Below the pieces are notes generated by a model. That model was not told the DNA's origin. It did no database searches and saw only the letters and a program-made list of their open reading frames with translations. From positions 3,505,716 through 3,569,715 of the forward strand of contig CM012955.1 in the NCBI GenBank assembly GCA_000181795.3: DNA of 64,000 nt, in the 5' to 3' direction. Origin of the DNA: Trichinella spiralis (lineage: Eukaryota; Nematoda; Enoplea; Trichinellida; Trichinellidae). Below, piece after piece: positions 12,490 to 25,753 of the stretch. Both the position numbers and the translations under genes were made by a program. Position 1 is the first letter of the stretch; each line of letters starts with the position of its first letter.

Positions 12490-15400
12490 AAAGCAATCAT
12501 GCATGCAATCAAAATAATAATAAGAAGAAGCTGAAAATTTTCAACTGAAAATCAAACTAACACCACCTCGAAACAGCAGTTGCTTTTTTGTGGTTTTTCT
12601 TATATAATTTTCAAAACATGATCATTGAAATGCAAAAAAAGGAGATTTTAGCTTAAAAATATGCTTACCGACACAAGTTTTTCCATCGCTGTTCAACTGA
12701 AAACCGGGCCAACAACGACAATAGAACGTGCCGATTGTGTTACTGCAGTCGTGGTGACAACCTCCATTATCGACCAGACATTCGTTGATATCTTAAAAAT
12801 TTAAAAAAAAACCCGGTGAAAAAAAACCACACGAAAACAATGAACAATAAATTGAAATAATCCTAAATTAGCATACATGATGTTGAACAGACAGACAAAC
12901 TGTGAAGTGGAACGTCCCACTGTTCAACAATATACTCGTCTCTCATGACAACTTCAAAGCATCATTGCTGTTCTTTTGTTTTTCTTTTTCTGCTAATGAA
13001 TGAATATAAAGAACAGCTTGTTCTTTCCCCCTGTTATTCACATAAGCAGAAATTGTCAACTGAATTATAATATTTTTCTTTTCTTCCCAGCAAACAGAAG
13101 CAGAAGCAGAAAAAAAAGCAACCAATGTTGTTGTATTTTTTACATTGTAATTTTTATACTTTTTGTCGGCTAGTTCATTTTGTGATTCATGCATAGTTTT
13201 GTCATTATTCAACAGCTATCAAACGGCACAAGTGCATCAATTTGCTTGCTAATCAATGCAACGCGGAACAATAGATTGATATTCGTTCATTTTCTCTGCT
13301 GCTTCGTCTTCTTTGTGCGTTGAATAAACAACAAATCCACGTCTCAAATTTGAAAAGCTCAAGCGAAACTGCCAGCCGCCTGTGTTTTCTGTCTGCTTAT
13401 GGAAATTTATACACTTGAAAATTGTTCGCCGGCAAATTGCCCATTTTCAAACGCCGTTTTATTAATCAATTCTTTCGCTTGGATGTTGTAAAAATGACCA
13501 CCACCATTATTATCCAGTGCTGACCAACATAACAGACGAGACAGATCTGTGACATTTCAAAGGTGCAAAATTTCTCAACCATATGAGAGGCTTTGATCGC
13601 TTTCAAGTGGACGACAGTTTAATGGACAAGCTGAAAAGCAAGTCTGTCGTCGACCATATGCACACCCTGATAAACCAATTTGTACCAGGATGGAAACTTA
13701 TGGCGCTTACGCCATCTGTGCCACTATTTGCTACGGTTGCACTGTCGCAGATGGATTCACAGAGCTAGCTAACATTGACAAAAAAATAATCAACCTGCAA
13801 AAATCATACATGCATGCATCCATCTATCACTGATGTGGGCATAATCTTATACAAGAATACAATATACAACTATAGCTGACCAGAGAAAAAGAGAATGAGA
13901 GAGAGAGAGGTATAATATGAACTAGAGTGGTGTGGAAAAAATTCTTTTTTTTTTAAATAAAACTGTGAAGCCAATGCTCACTGACCTCAGTGAACAATAT
14001 AGGACTTTTGTAAGTGAACAGTGTCGCTGATTAACAGTCAAATTTGGTCACATTGTTCGTGTTGTTTCTTTTCGCCGGTTGTATTGTTGTGTCGATTGTC
14101 TAAGGTCAAAAATGCGCAGATGTGCATGCTGCTAGACCATCTTATCTACTATGCTTAAATCACCATTTATTTGAACTTGCATCGTTGGTCCCGTGAAAAC
14201 GGCTTGCGCAAAATTGGCAAAAAACAGAAAAAAAACACGATCACTTACCATACTGACATCTGGAACCTTGAAAACCGGGCGGACAGTCGCAGAGTCTTGC
14301 TGCAACGGCGGACGAACACGAACCTCCATTGTAACACAAATCGGTTGTACAATTGGCTGAAATTACACACAAATAAATACTGAAGCACGTAAAACAATAA
14401 TAATAATGATTTGAATATAAAAGTGCATGTAAAATATTTGAATTTGACTAACAGTAATGAACAGTTCCGTTGTCATTTGTCGGTGTAATAAATTTGCAAA
14501 TAAAGAAAAAGTGAATGCGAAGATTCTGTTTAACAATTGGATGAAAATGAGGAAAAAGCTGTTGAAGGTACTTTCGCAAACTGAAGAACGCGCCTAGGTC
14601 AAACAAGCAGCACACAATATTGGCCTTATTGTTAAGCGTCAGTTGGCGTTTGGCAAACTCTTGAACAACAACATTTGCTTTCGCTTTTTCAACTTCTCTG
14701 CATTATTTAAATCCACCGCCTCTTTTGGAACGTCACCACACCACTGCCTACGACTGACCGATAGACGACAATCTATCGAACCGACTGACCCATCCCCACC
14801 CCCTGCCCCTTCCCCTTCCCCTTCACTACCACCACAAATCTACTATGAAAGTGTCAACGATTCACAACTACAATCATTCACTGACAAATATTTGCCAATT
14901 GTCGCGGCCTAAGGACATAAGACGACAAACTTTCTAAAAATGGTCGAGTTCATCAGAGTCGAGTTGGTGTTCTGAATGAAAATGATTAAGTCCATTCTAT
15001 TGTCCAATAAGAAAAACCATTCCAATATTTCCCAAATTGTACATCTCATCATCACGGGGGTTCAAAATTTTGAAAAAAAATTAGCATATTTTCTCATTCC
15101 ATACATGTGAAATGCTCGTAAACAATATCAACTGAAAAAAGTGAATGTAAAAAAAATCCACAACAATCATTGCAATGAGATCTGTCAATGATTATGTTAT
15201 TTTTGTCTTCTTTTATATTTTCTATTCTGTATTCAATTCACATACCGCTGATATAAGCGATTAAGAGTTTGTAGTAATCATAGTGATATCATCATATTGC
15301 AGTAGTAGCAGTAGTAGTAGTAGTACTAGTTCGCTTTCAATTAATCGAACAGATATTAAAAAACTAAAAATAATTATGAACATCCGCTTTTGTGTAGCAA

Positions 15401-16838
15401 TGACAGACAGATGGAAGCTTAACAATTACCTAGATTAGACCCAGCAGCGGTATAAGCATTAGTTTGCATATACATGCATATATATATATACCGTTTCTAA
15501 TTTCATTGTTCATAACCGTCCAGGCTGAGCAGCGCATGGACCGAAAATGAACTGGGCGACCAGGTGCCCAATTCGCTGGTCCAGTGGACGAAAGCAAAAG
15601 GTGAGAGTAAAGATTAAGCAAAGTGCGAGGTCGACTGAGGATTATGGGGATCAAAAAGCCGCTGGCGATGGGATATTGAGCGGAAAAAAACAAAATGCTC
15701 TACATGCATCAATGGTAGATGGTCGTCGGGTGAAAGCGGAAGCAATGCCAACGCAACAGCGCAATCCGGTCGGCCCGGTGGGTCAATTGTCACTCATTTC
15801 ATTGCGGTAAGCTTGATGCGGGCCAGTCGTCAAAAAGTCAGCAAGCGTGAAAAGGCGACCCCAGGCGGCTTGCTTTCAATTATTATTATTTTTTATCCTT
15901 CCAACAGCGGCAGCTAGCCAACAGCGGATAGATATATGCACGACTTGGGCAAACTGAAACGGGTCAGCGGCCCTCCGTGGCAGTTCGACCGTCACGGTAA
16001 TTAATTCGACGACCGACCCTTGCCCTCGGCTATCGCGGTTCGGCTGTGCCTCAATTTCAGGCGGGCCATGGACAAAATTTACATTAATCAGCAGTGAAGG
16101 CGAATCCCTTCACTTTGTGCATCTTACAATAAATCATCGCCAACAACTAACGGGCAGAGGTGACAATAACTTTGGCCGAGAATAACGCAGTCTCATCACC
16201 TCTTGTGTAAAAATGATCCGAATACAATACTTACGTTTTGTACAACCTTCACCGGTCACCGGAAGCCATCCATAGCAGCATTTGTAACGGACATGACGCT
16301 CTTTGCGCTGTTTCGTTTTCACGGTTCGATAATAAATTGTTCTGCAAAAAAAATTTTATAAAAATACATAAACAAACATTTATGCATAATTTTTTGTTTA
16401 AAGTAAGAAAAACAAACAAATAACACTCACTTCGGCTCACTGATGACACACCAACGCTTCTGATGATCACAGTTTGGTTTCCACCGGCGAACATATCTCG
16501 TGTAAGCTTGAATGCAAGGCTCTTGAATAGTAACAACTTCAACTTCCTCGTGCGGACAGACATTCTTCCTAAAATGTTAACATAAATGAAATGTAAAAGC
16601 TGCTGAAATTCCAAATGGAAAAATATCCACATTGAAATGAAAACATCCACTATGATCAAATTGAATACATACACGCATACATACATACATACGTATTATC
16701 ACAACAAGAACTGAAAGTAAATAATAGCACTGCTTACATATCCGGCTTCAGCTCTTCAACTTCGAGCTCGACTGACCAGCTGGTTGTTAATAGACTAAAG
16801 AGAAAAAATAGCACAATCACCAGTCGATGGTGCATCAT
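1793..16838 (-). CDS. MEGF6: Multiple EGF-like domains protein 6 (MEGF6-type secreted protein)
   Basis: 29 exons (right to left): 16738-16838, 16431-16568, 16235-16341, 14249-14356, 12669-12791, 11999-12121, 10559-10684, 9519-9641, 9165-9290, 8371-8499, 8079-8201, 7475-7597, 7049-7207, 6749-6891, 6547-6676, 6255-6457, 5850-6036, 5605-5733, 5336-5464, 5135-5263, 4747-5061, 4212-4694, 3601-3987, 3079-3465, 2809-2937, 2586-2714, 2392-2517, 1926-2063, 1793-1860. They join in frame to about 1606 residues. Order: signal peptide (1-24), EMI domain (about 36-115, ending YKCCYGW), one EGF, eight Ca-binding EGFs with D-[IV]-[ND]-E-C starts (152-483), a 53-residue linker, then 24 laminin-type EGF repeats. 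There is no membrane span, so it is secreted. EMI followed by cbEGF then laminin-type EGF is the MEGF6 order; CED-1/MEGF10 lacks the cbEGF block. Start: MMHHRL, directly before the hydrophobic core; a longer in-frame upstream extension is less likely. The molecular role is unknown to me beyond adhesion/matrix-like architecture. Length is near human MEGF6 (about 1540). Confidence 0.9.
4107..4182. repeat. (GA)n microsatellite, about 38 units
   Basis: Uninterrupted GA run inside the MEGF6 intron just after the donor of exon 4212-4694 on the minus strand (CT-rich in the sense direction). Confidence 0.95.
12460..12489. repeat. (ATCT)n microsatellite
   Basis: Tetranucleotide run of about seven units in the MEGF6 intron between exons 12669-12791 and 11999-12121. 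Confidence 0.9.
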
Positions 16839-16961
16839 CAAGCCGGATATGATCAACGACGACAAATCTAGTACAGTCAGCAGCGATCGCTGTTGAATAG
16901 TCGCTTGGCCAAAACGCTTGTAAAACATTTCCTTGAATAAATAGATCAATATCAGCATTCG

Positions 16962-17160
16962 AATACATACATGAGTGTTTGTATATTTATACACATACAT
17001 ATATGTATATATATGCATACATATTTATATCTATCTATACATATATACTATGCATAGGCATATATATATATATATCTTTCAATCTATATAGTTATACGTA
17101 TATAGACTTAGATATATATATACAGATATCACTACACACACACACACACATATATTTGTA
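16962..17160. repeat. Compound TA/CA/GATA-type microsatellite tract upstream of MEGF6
   Basis: About 200 bp of near-continuous alternating purine-pyrimidine sequence (ATACAT, TATA and CACA runs) just upstream of the MEGF6 first coding exon. It probably lies in the promoter or 5' UTR intron. The open frames across it are low-complexity and were not called. Confidence 0.8.
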
Positions 17161-20100
17161 GATATAGAGACGAATGTACTTGTTGTAGTGGTCTTCGTAT
17201 GGTTGATATGATTTCTTTTTGAAATTGCTTTTTCAAACCGACTGAGATAGTTTTCAACTGTTCGTTGATCAAGTGCTAGACAGATTTGTCGCTTTAACTG
17301 CAAAACGCCGACAAACGTAGTCAATTTCAACCAATCACAATCAACGAATAACAACGCCGCCTAGTGAGTGCACATCCGTCATACCAAAGTGACACCTGGT
17401 CGGCTAGTGCAATAGGCTGAGAAAAAAAAGAGAAGAGTTGTTTGTATCTTGCATTGTCGTATATTTTTGTGGAGAATAAATTGGAAATATGATAGAAGAG
17501 CAAACAGGAAGAAGAATAAAATAAAAAAAAAGATCAACCAGTGTCGGAAGGTCGGAAGGAGGAGTAGAACGGGATTCCGGAGGCGGGACGGATTGGAATA
17601 TAAAAGCCAAAGGCAAGGTCGACAGTGCGGCTGCTGTTCGACCGCCATCAAAACGATCGCTTCTTCCGACGACTCTATTATTATTCAACAACCGGGCCGG
17701 CTGGCAAACTGGAAGCTATCGATGCCTTGGTAGAAATTTAATCGAAAGGGGCATCTGGCGCCGGAATGCGACCCTGAGACCGGCTTGCAAATGCAATGTG
17801 GAGCCGTTGATGCGTACTTTCGGCTCTCAAACCGAAAATGGCATTCCTCGAGAGGTCAGCCGAGAACACCTCGGCCATCTCTTATCAACATTAAAGCAAC
17901 TTCAAAAAATCCAATTGCCAAATTCTCCTTGCTCTCCCTCTCCCTCTCTCTCCTTCTCACCACCTCTCAATTGCCATTTGAAAATTATCACTTGTTGGTT
18001 GGTTGGTGGTAATTTTTATCATTTTTCATTCTTCCCTTCTTTGATTTGTTTGTTTGTTTGTTTGTTTACTTCTTTTTTCAAAAAAAAATTCAACATAAGA
18101 TGATGCCATCATGGGCGGGGACATCGCCGGTGCCTGCTGAGAAACAAGGTTACATGCTTTTGGTTAAACTTCACAACGTGACTCACGAAAGCACGTTGCT
18201 CAACAAGGACACTGAAAAACATACACCGCAAGATATACATCAGTTGAAATTGAAAACAACAAACAAAATTAACATGATAAATGCATAAAATGCATGCAAA
18301 TATTAAAAATTAGCCATTAAAAATCAATAATAATTCGAATTGTCTATTGTTATTTAAAAAAAAGAAAAACAAATAGTCTGATTTGCAAAAGTGAAAAAAC
18401 AGTCACAAGCTATATAGCCAGAGAGTTTTGTTAGCGTAAATAGGTCTATAGTGGCGAACAGTAGACGGCAAGCTAAGCGCTAATCAAAATTACTTTTCCA
18501 GTCGAATTTTCCAAAATAATCTACAAAGTTGGCATTTCAGCACGGATGTTGCATAATTTTTTGCACGTCAATTAGAATAACGTTAGCATAAATGACAAGA
18601 AAAGAATAATTGTATATCTCTCTGTCTCGTTTGATTAGCAAAGCTTATTTTTATTGGGTTTTCAGTTTTGAAGCGGTTTGCAATTTGAGAAAATTGTGCT
18701 CATTGAAACTTTACACAAACTAGTTTATATCGGCAGAGCGTTGGGAACAGAAAATAGCTGCGTTGCGCAACTGTGAATGAAATGAAATTATAAAATTAAA
18801 TTAAAAGCATTCATTTGGCAAGCTGAAATTATTAAGCAGACGCGACAGACAAAGCAGATCGCGTGCGCTTTCACCGTCTTGTCACGATCAACTAACTTTA
18901 CCAGTGGAAATTATCCAAAAAAAAGAAAATACTTTTCTGTTGTAGCTAACAAGCTGAAGGGGATAAAAAAAATTATATTCATCCAACAGAAGAGAAGAAT
19001 GGATTTCGCAACGAAACAGAAAAGTGCTATCGTTGCCGTACCGAGTAAAAAAGATATATTATGTGTATCTGTCATCGAATAAAATAAATGCTTTAATAAT
19101 GAACATCAATATTTAGATAAGAAAATTGATGAACGTCTTTATGAATTATTTGACGCATTGATGCAATGTGTTTAAGAAGTTTACATATTAAGGTCAGATG
19201 AACCGGAATTTATCAGCATCTACAACAAATGGATATATTATACAGATGAATCAATTCTGGAAAATTAATGCTTTCCAATGACATTCAAAATGAGCCTCTA
19301 GCAGTGATAGTTTACACCTCCTGCACCCATAAAACTTTTCCTTGATCTCATTCAATAATTTTCTTCAATTGAACTGTCACATGTTCACACAAAAGTTTAA
19401 CCAAATCAAATAATTTACATTAAACACAATTCTTTTGCAAAATTTCTATTCTTAGATTATCATCACCGTGTTTCATCACCATTCATTGAATGAAAATGGA
19501 AAGTGATTTTATTTTTATTTCCGTGATTTTCAACACTGCAAATGCAAATGTACCGTATTTTTTTCTATTCTATGCTTATTTGATCAAGTGAACCATTGTC
19601 GGTGAAAAATGGAAAAGAATAACAGCTTAATTGCATCGTGATCACGGAAACTACCACTCTTGATTAGCATTTTCACTTGCGAAAGTGAAATAATAATAAT
19701 AATAATGATAATATAGGCGGTGAACGCGAATGAAATTTTGCGAAAATTGAATATGCCCAACAGTGATCATCCATTTTTGCGATTATGACTTATAGATCTG
19801 AAAGTGAAGAAATACTTGAGCACTTGAAATACTAAAAAGCCAACTGCTTTGTATATATATATATATATATATTAAAAGAAAAACGGAAATTCGCCTGTCA
19901 AAATGCGCTAATCGCTTTTCATCTGCCGCTATTGGCATTGGAAAAGTTGTTTCGTATTGGATTTTCGTTCAATCTTCTTTGACATGTTTTAAACAAGCTT
20001 CCGGTCAATTTTTGGCACCACGGATTTATTTTTGAAATTGCTCCCCACTCGATGCCGTTGCATATATATATATATATATATAATAAAGATATATGTACAT

Positions 20101-20941
20101 ATTGGCTTGTTTCATTATTGGAAAGCAACTTTGATCACAGCTACGTGAAATTGAATTAAACTAAGCTGCCAAAAATAGTGGAACACCAGTCAGTGGAGCT
20201 AGTCAAAAATACTGACGATGGATTTGTGCCAAACGTTGTCATTAAATATATGCATAAATAAAATGGAATATTTTGTTTTCAATTTCAATTCCGCTATAAT
20301 TCAGTTGTGCTTGTTGTTGCTTCAGCATTTTCATCAATGACGCATTCGCTAATAAAATGTCAAAATGCACAATTTCGTTATTTGAAGTAAAACAAATCTG
20401 AAGCAAAATTCTGCTTGCACAAACAAGCTTTTTTTCCCATTATTATTACATTATTATATACATATATATAATATGATACGTTTTTCTTCTCTTAGACAAA
20501 GATTCACCTGTTTGGTTGCTTTTGTCAATTGCAACAATAAAATGGCAACCGTCCTTGACATGTGAAATATTTTTTTACCAAATTTGGCAAAGATTACGAC
20601 TTTCTCATCGTATAAAAAAGCAATTCAATTCCAATTTCTAAACTAAACTAGAGCTCACCTTTCTCAAGTGGATAAAAATAAGAGAAAAAAAACAACATGA
20701 AATTAAATTAAATTAAAACGACCCAACAATTTTCCATTCATTTTCTCTTTATTGACTTTTTGCAGCATTAACGGTCAAAAGACGACGGCAGACACCTACA
20801 TCACCACCACCGTTTTCTGTAGTTGCTGTTCTTTTTTTTTGAATCTTGCTTTTCCCAAAGAAAAAAAATAACGAAATAATTTCATTACATCAACTGAAAA
20901 TGAATAGAATAATAAAATACTGCCCAATTGGAAGCTGCTTG

Positions 20942-21325
20942 TCAGTGATTGAAATGGAAGAAGAGAGACAATATCCGTTGGTCAAAGGTCGAAAGCGGAC
21001 AATTTTGCTTTTCCCACTTTTTTTTCATCAAGATGGCATTCGTTCCCCCAGGTCCCCGAAGGAGAGTAAAGATGAGTTGCTGTGTATGTAGTTGGTAGGA
21101 ATTGGACAAGAGGTAGCGAGGCAGCTGGAAGTGGACAATGCCATTGAACAAGTGAATTGCGTCCACCAGAAGCGTCTGATTGAAAAGCCCAATGCTGCAC
21201 CAAGCCGAGGGGTCATCGTTGGACAATGAGTTGAAAAAGCAGGTGCCAAGCTGCAGGCGGAACTTGAAAACGACATTAGCTAGCCGCAGGTCAACACGAC
21301 AGTTAGCGGCCAGGCCCGGACCACA
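20942..21325 (-). other. Unassigned open frame in a GC-rich block, possible exon
   Basis: One minus-strand frame is open for 127 codons after a TGA at 21326-21328, and most third positions are C, T or G. The translation looks protein-like (for example FNQTLLVDAIHLFNG and VHFQLPRYLLSNSYQ). However, two other frames are also open over much of it and no clear splice partners were found. It may be a decayed or lineage-specific exon, or only a composition effect. Confidence 0.2.
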
Positions 21326-21966
21326 TCAAACACATGCTCTGCCAGTCACTTGAGTTACAATACTGGTGTTGGCCAATTGGTCAATTCTTGGTCAGCTTTT
21401 CATGACGGGAATCGCATTTCGAAACAATTTTTCCTCCAATTTCGTCGGCCGCTTAGCGTGAATGACCCCATCATTAGCACCGTCACCGTCCAATTGACGG
21501 TCTGTCGAGAAATCTTTGCACAAAAAAAGAAAATAACTTCGACCTGCTGTGCAACGCCAACCCCCATCGAGTCATGGGCAATACGATCGGCTTCGCTGGT
21601 TCTTCACCAGTAAACAGACACACACACATCCATACACACAAGAATTAGCTAATTTCCAAGCTTCAAAAGCTGACGTCACATTTGGTCACATTTGGCCACA
21701 AAAACCGCGCCTACTGACCAGTATAATGGGATCATTTTTGAGGTCACTGCAACCAGGTGACTTTTTAATGGATAATTCTATCCCCTCCTCTTGAAATGCA
21801 GAAGCCGTCATCGCCATACGGTGATTACAATTATAAAAAAAATCTAACGATAATAATGACAAAAGGTTCCGCTAATAAATTGCGCGCATCTGAGCGGAAA
21901 CGACCGACAAACTACCCTATCAAGCATGGGTTTTTGTGCTTCAACTGAGCGAAAAAAATTCAGCTA

Positions 21967-21968
<2 letters not shown>

Positions 21969-21998
<30 letters not shown>
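21969..21998. repeat. (AC)n microsatellite
   Basis: About 15 AC units in the non-coding region upstream of MEGF6. Confidence 0.9.
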
Positions 21999-21999
<1 letters not shown>

Positions 22000-23396
22000 A
22001 ATCTGAGCTCAATAACATCCACTACCTGCATTTTGCGCAATCGAAACAACCATCTGTGACGATGAAATAATAAAATTCACATTTGTATAATTTTTCACTT
22101 CACAAACAAAGAAAAAAAGGAGATGATCTATTTGAAATGAACGAAAAAATTATAAATTTAAAATATACTAACTTTTTATGCTTTTATCCAATTGAATGCG
22201 ATGATAAAATAATTAGAAGCTATTGGAATGCATTATTAATATCCATCTACCTGTCATTCGATGAATACTATACACTAAGACCAGGGAACAAGATGAACCG
22301 AAAAAATAAATAAAATTTCAATAATAATAAATTAATTAATTGATAAAATTAAATTCATCAAATTTAGAGGAGAATTGCAATTTTTCCGTTCATCATTTAA
22401 TAAAAAAATTGCAGTAGAAATGAGAAATACAATTATTTCGCACAATTTTCCAATCGACCATTTTTAATTGAGCAATTTCAATGGCAAAGTATTTTCTTCT
22501 TCTAAAAGTATGATTAAATTTGCGTAGTTTCATTAGCTTGGCAAGTAGTTTCAAAAATAATAAGCAAGCCACCGACAGCAACACAGAAAAATATACACTC
22601 ATTCAACTGTATATAATATCAAGGGGATGATATATCTTGTCGGCGATTTGCAATGTTGAATAGGCAAAAAATAATAATAAATAAATAAATCAATACAGTT
22701 TAAAGTTGCCAAATTGCAAGCCTGGCTGATTGAGCATAGACAAAATAGCGTTTCGTTGCAATTAATTTTCTCTGGATGCTGTCCGGCATTGGAAATGAAC
22801 TGATTTGATAATGGTCGAGATTGAAGTGGATGAAAAGCTCTCTTTATTTATTAAAGCTGAATTGATCAAAGATCAAACCCCCGGGCAAGATACGGTCGCT
22901 TTCAACGGCTTCACACTGAGACCCTCCACCAATCACCTCTTGTATCGCTCTTATCGCAAAGCTTATCAAGCTGAATCAAAGCACAATTTGGTCACTCTGC
23001 CGCCCCGATCCCCGCCGTGCGTTTTCATTAACATTATTAATATACTCAATGAAAATTCTAAGTCAAAAAGAAAAGACAAAGTATACACAATAAATTGCGA
23101 GCAAAATATTCCATTCACCAAAAATGTATATTATTTAATAACTGCTTCTAATTTAAAATAAAAATTATTCATAGAATAGAATTCACCACATACATAGCAG
23201 ATTTCATACCACATTACTATTCTTATTCTTTAATCAATAACGCAAAAGAAAATTTCCACTCCAAACAGAAATCATCATGCAAAAAGTAAATATATATATA
23301 TAGAAAAGAAGAAGTAACTATTAAATCGAAAACCAAACTAATAACCGTTACCAACAACCAATAATTGAGAAAGAAAAGAAAATCGCTTTTCCACAA

Positions 23397-25753
23397 CTAT
23401 TGCTTTTGATTAAATGTGAAAAAACAACCCCGATCAGAAAAATTATTATTATTACCAAATTTGAAGTTTGCAATTTTTCGCTTCTTTGCCGCTGAAGATG
23501 ATCTCTGGGACGCTTGATCATCCATAAATTCCGCCAACAAACCAAACGAACTCTCAGAACATGCTGGTGACGCATTTCCTGAAGCATTTGACATTTTTAA
23601 CAAAAAAGTATATTAAATTATTAAATATGAAAAAATCTGCTTCCTTGGTTACCAAAATTAGAGAAATTGGTGGACATGTTTTGCATATTATTGGTGTAGA
23701 CAAAACTGAGTTCGCTTTCCGTTTGAGTATTTTCATTTTCTTCAATTGACAATCCAGCAATAGGAGTTGCCATCATTTCCAACAAATCGACATTCTTTGC
23801 AACAGTTACATTCTTCAAAACGAAAATACGTCTCATCACAGCTGAACTGATAAATTTAAATCAATAATATTATAGCTATACGCTTTATATCAATCATTAT
23901 TTATCAATTTCTTCAGGCTTAACGGACTACAGTAAGACAAACTGTGAGATAAAAATCAGATGCAAAAATTTCCCCCCATACCTCCTCCACTGCACTGCCA
24001 GTGGAGATGTTGTCTTCGTTTTGAAATTCCATCAACTGCAGTGCATCTTTTTCTGCCGAAAATGTATTCTTTAAAAAATTTGGACCTACAAAAAATAGAC
24101 AATTGTTTCAATTCAATTAATTTATTATGCTAAAAAAAAAAGCATACCAAAAGATCCATTTTCAGATACAGACAAATTATCGTCATCCACAGCGTCGCAA
24201 TTGCCCAATTCTTGTTGTTCACATTGGCCCTGAAATATTTTCACCACGGTACAGAGCATGGGATGAGGGGGAAAAGAATCGCTTTTTCTCTCAATTATTT
24301 TAATAGCCAGTCGTCGTAAGCTTTACGCACTTGAAAACTGTCCGCGTCAACTTCCACAGGTTCAGCATACGACTGCTGCTGCTGCATCGGTGAGAGTCTG
24401 CTTGTATGCACATTTTTGACAATTTAGCCAGAATTTAAAAGCAACAATTAAAAATTGAAATTATACTTTTCAGGCTGCTGTTGGTCGAGCGTTTCCTGTT
24501 CCACCGGTTCATTCGCGCACTTCACGACAGAATCATTTTCTGACTAAATATCGAAAATTGCAAAACACTATTATTGAAAACTTATATAAAATACATATTT
24601 GAAAAGTAATTGCAAAATGATGCTTTTTGAACCTGAACAACAATATCCTGGTCACAGTTTTCACAATTCGCCATTTCAGCAGACAATTCTTCAACTTTAT
24701 CATGCAATTCCCCATTTTGCTTGTAGAAATTTGCAATTGTACAACACACCTTCACCCAATCATTAAAATTATCATATTCTAATAAAAAATAAATTTTACA
24801 TCACAATTCGTCACATATTATGCTACTGATAGAAATTACTTACTGTCGTGTGAAATATTCAACTGTTCTAAATAATTTTTCTGTTCCATTATTTCATCCT
24901 TCAAAGCGTTAATTTTTCCATTAATTTCCTTCGCAGCATCGAGCTTCTCTTTGTACTTCACGGCAAATTGCAATCCTTTTCTTGCGCAACGCAGTTGATC
25001 AACGTGATCAACAGTACTGTTCACGTTGTGTTCAAATGCATCCCTGAAAATTGAAATTGTCAAAATTCAATTCACAAATTATCATTTAAATTAAACAAAA
25101 ACAAATTACTTTCGACTGCTAATTTCTTTCTTGAGCGATGCCAATTCCATTTTTAAATGCTTTTTCTTATCTTTCAGCAAATAATACGTTTCGGCCATTC
25201 TGAAATTGTGAAATATGATTAATTCCAATTATGAACAACCCAACAATAGCCTACTTCGAATTAATTTGCTCTTGATGTTCAATCAAAGTTTGCATAGTAG
25301 CTTGACGCTCCGTCAGAATATCATCCGATGCACGAATGTTCTGTACAATTGCTTTCTGTTTCATCAAATAATCCTTTGCTTCTAAAATTCAACTCATCGA
25401 ACTGTATTAATAAAATATTCCTCATTTTTCACTGAATATTATTTCAAGTTTCAAAAAAGATGAATTCAAACTGTTCTACTTGAAAATTTCTATCTATCTC
25501 TCTGCGTGAACAATGATACCGAAAACTTGTTGGTCAAATATTAAATCTACGATAAAAAAGAATATTTCATACTTTTGCCATCTTCCCTTTTCTTTTCAAT
25601 ACAATAAAATACATATTCAATTTGTCGCTCTAAATAAATAATATAAAAACCAATTCATAAGTAAGTGTTTAAAATGTTACCTTTATCAGTAATTTGCTGT
25701 TCAATGCTTTCCAGAGCATCACACACCTTTTCGTTTTCATTACTTTCAGTCAT
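23397..25753 (-). CDS. Coiled-coil protein with serine/asparagine-rich FG-containing tail, unrecognised
   Basis: Exons in order: 25681-25753, 25573-25629, 25255-25381, 25110-25199, 24844-25043, 24633-24778, 24467-24543, 24331-24400, 24148-24229, 23982-24085, then 23653-23846 and 23397-23578. All junctions agree in phase except the one into 23653-23846. A possible 11-nt exon at 23931-23941 with canonical borders would restore frame and give about 470 residues. The first half is charged and helical, likely coiled coil (residues about 25-210). The second half is polar with repeated Phe-Gly pairs (SFG, NFG, KFG), a KKRK basic motif that could be a nuclear signal, and a phenylalanine-rich end (CFFTFNQKQ). 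ATG at 25753 is the first in the frame. No family is recognised. A meiotic or centrosomal scaffold is conceivable from this layout, but that is speculation. Confidence 0.6.

Larger units (their letters stand above)
16839..23396. other. 6.5 kb with no supported gene; MEGF6 upstream region
   Basis: Probably the promoter and 5' region of MEGF6. It holds TA and CA microsatellites (about 19852-19872, 20062-20084, 21969-21998) and blocks much richer in G+C than their surroundings (about 17560-17900, 20960-21330, 21340-21760, 22850-23020). Several frames stay open in these blocks on both strands, but none chains into a convincing gene. A 118-codon plus-strand frame at 22805-23161 is of a length expected by chance. 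Confidence 0.5.

Noticed and set aside
13570-13770. Possible decayed EGF exon in the MEGF6 intron between exons 14249-14356 and 12669-12791
   Set aside because: On the minus strand some cysteine-bearing fragments appear in different frames, but no single frame or pair of frames gives a convincing EGF pattern.
16734-17018. Longer N-terminus for MEGF6 beginning in the microsatellite tract
   Set aside because: The upstream in-frame codons are low-complexity repeat translation. The ATG just before the hydrophobic signal core is the better start.
17740-18103. Two overlapping plus-strand frames in a GC-rich block, one with ECDPETG reminiscent of thyroglobulin type-1 modules
   Set aside because: Only the first two cysteines of such a module could be matched, the frame runs into a CT-rich repeat, and no neighbouring exon was found.
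22805-23161. 118-codon plus-strand frame
   Set aside because: About one open frame of this length is expected by chance in a window this size. It has no splice partners and no recognisable domain.
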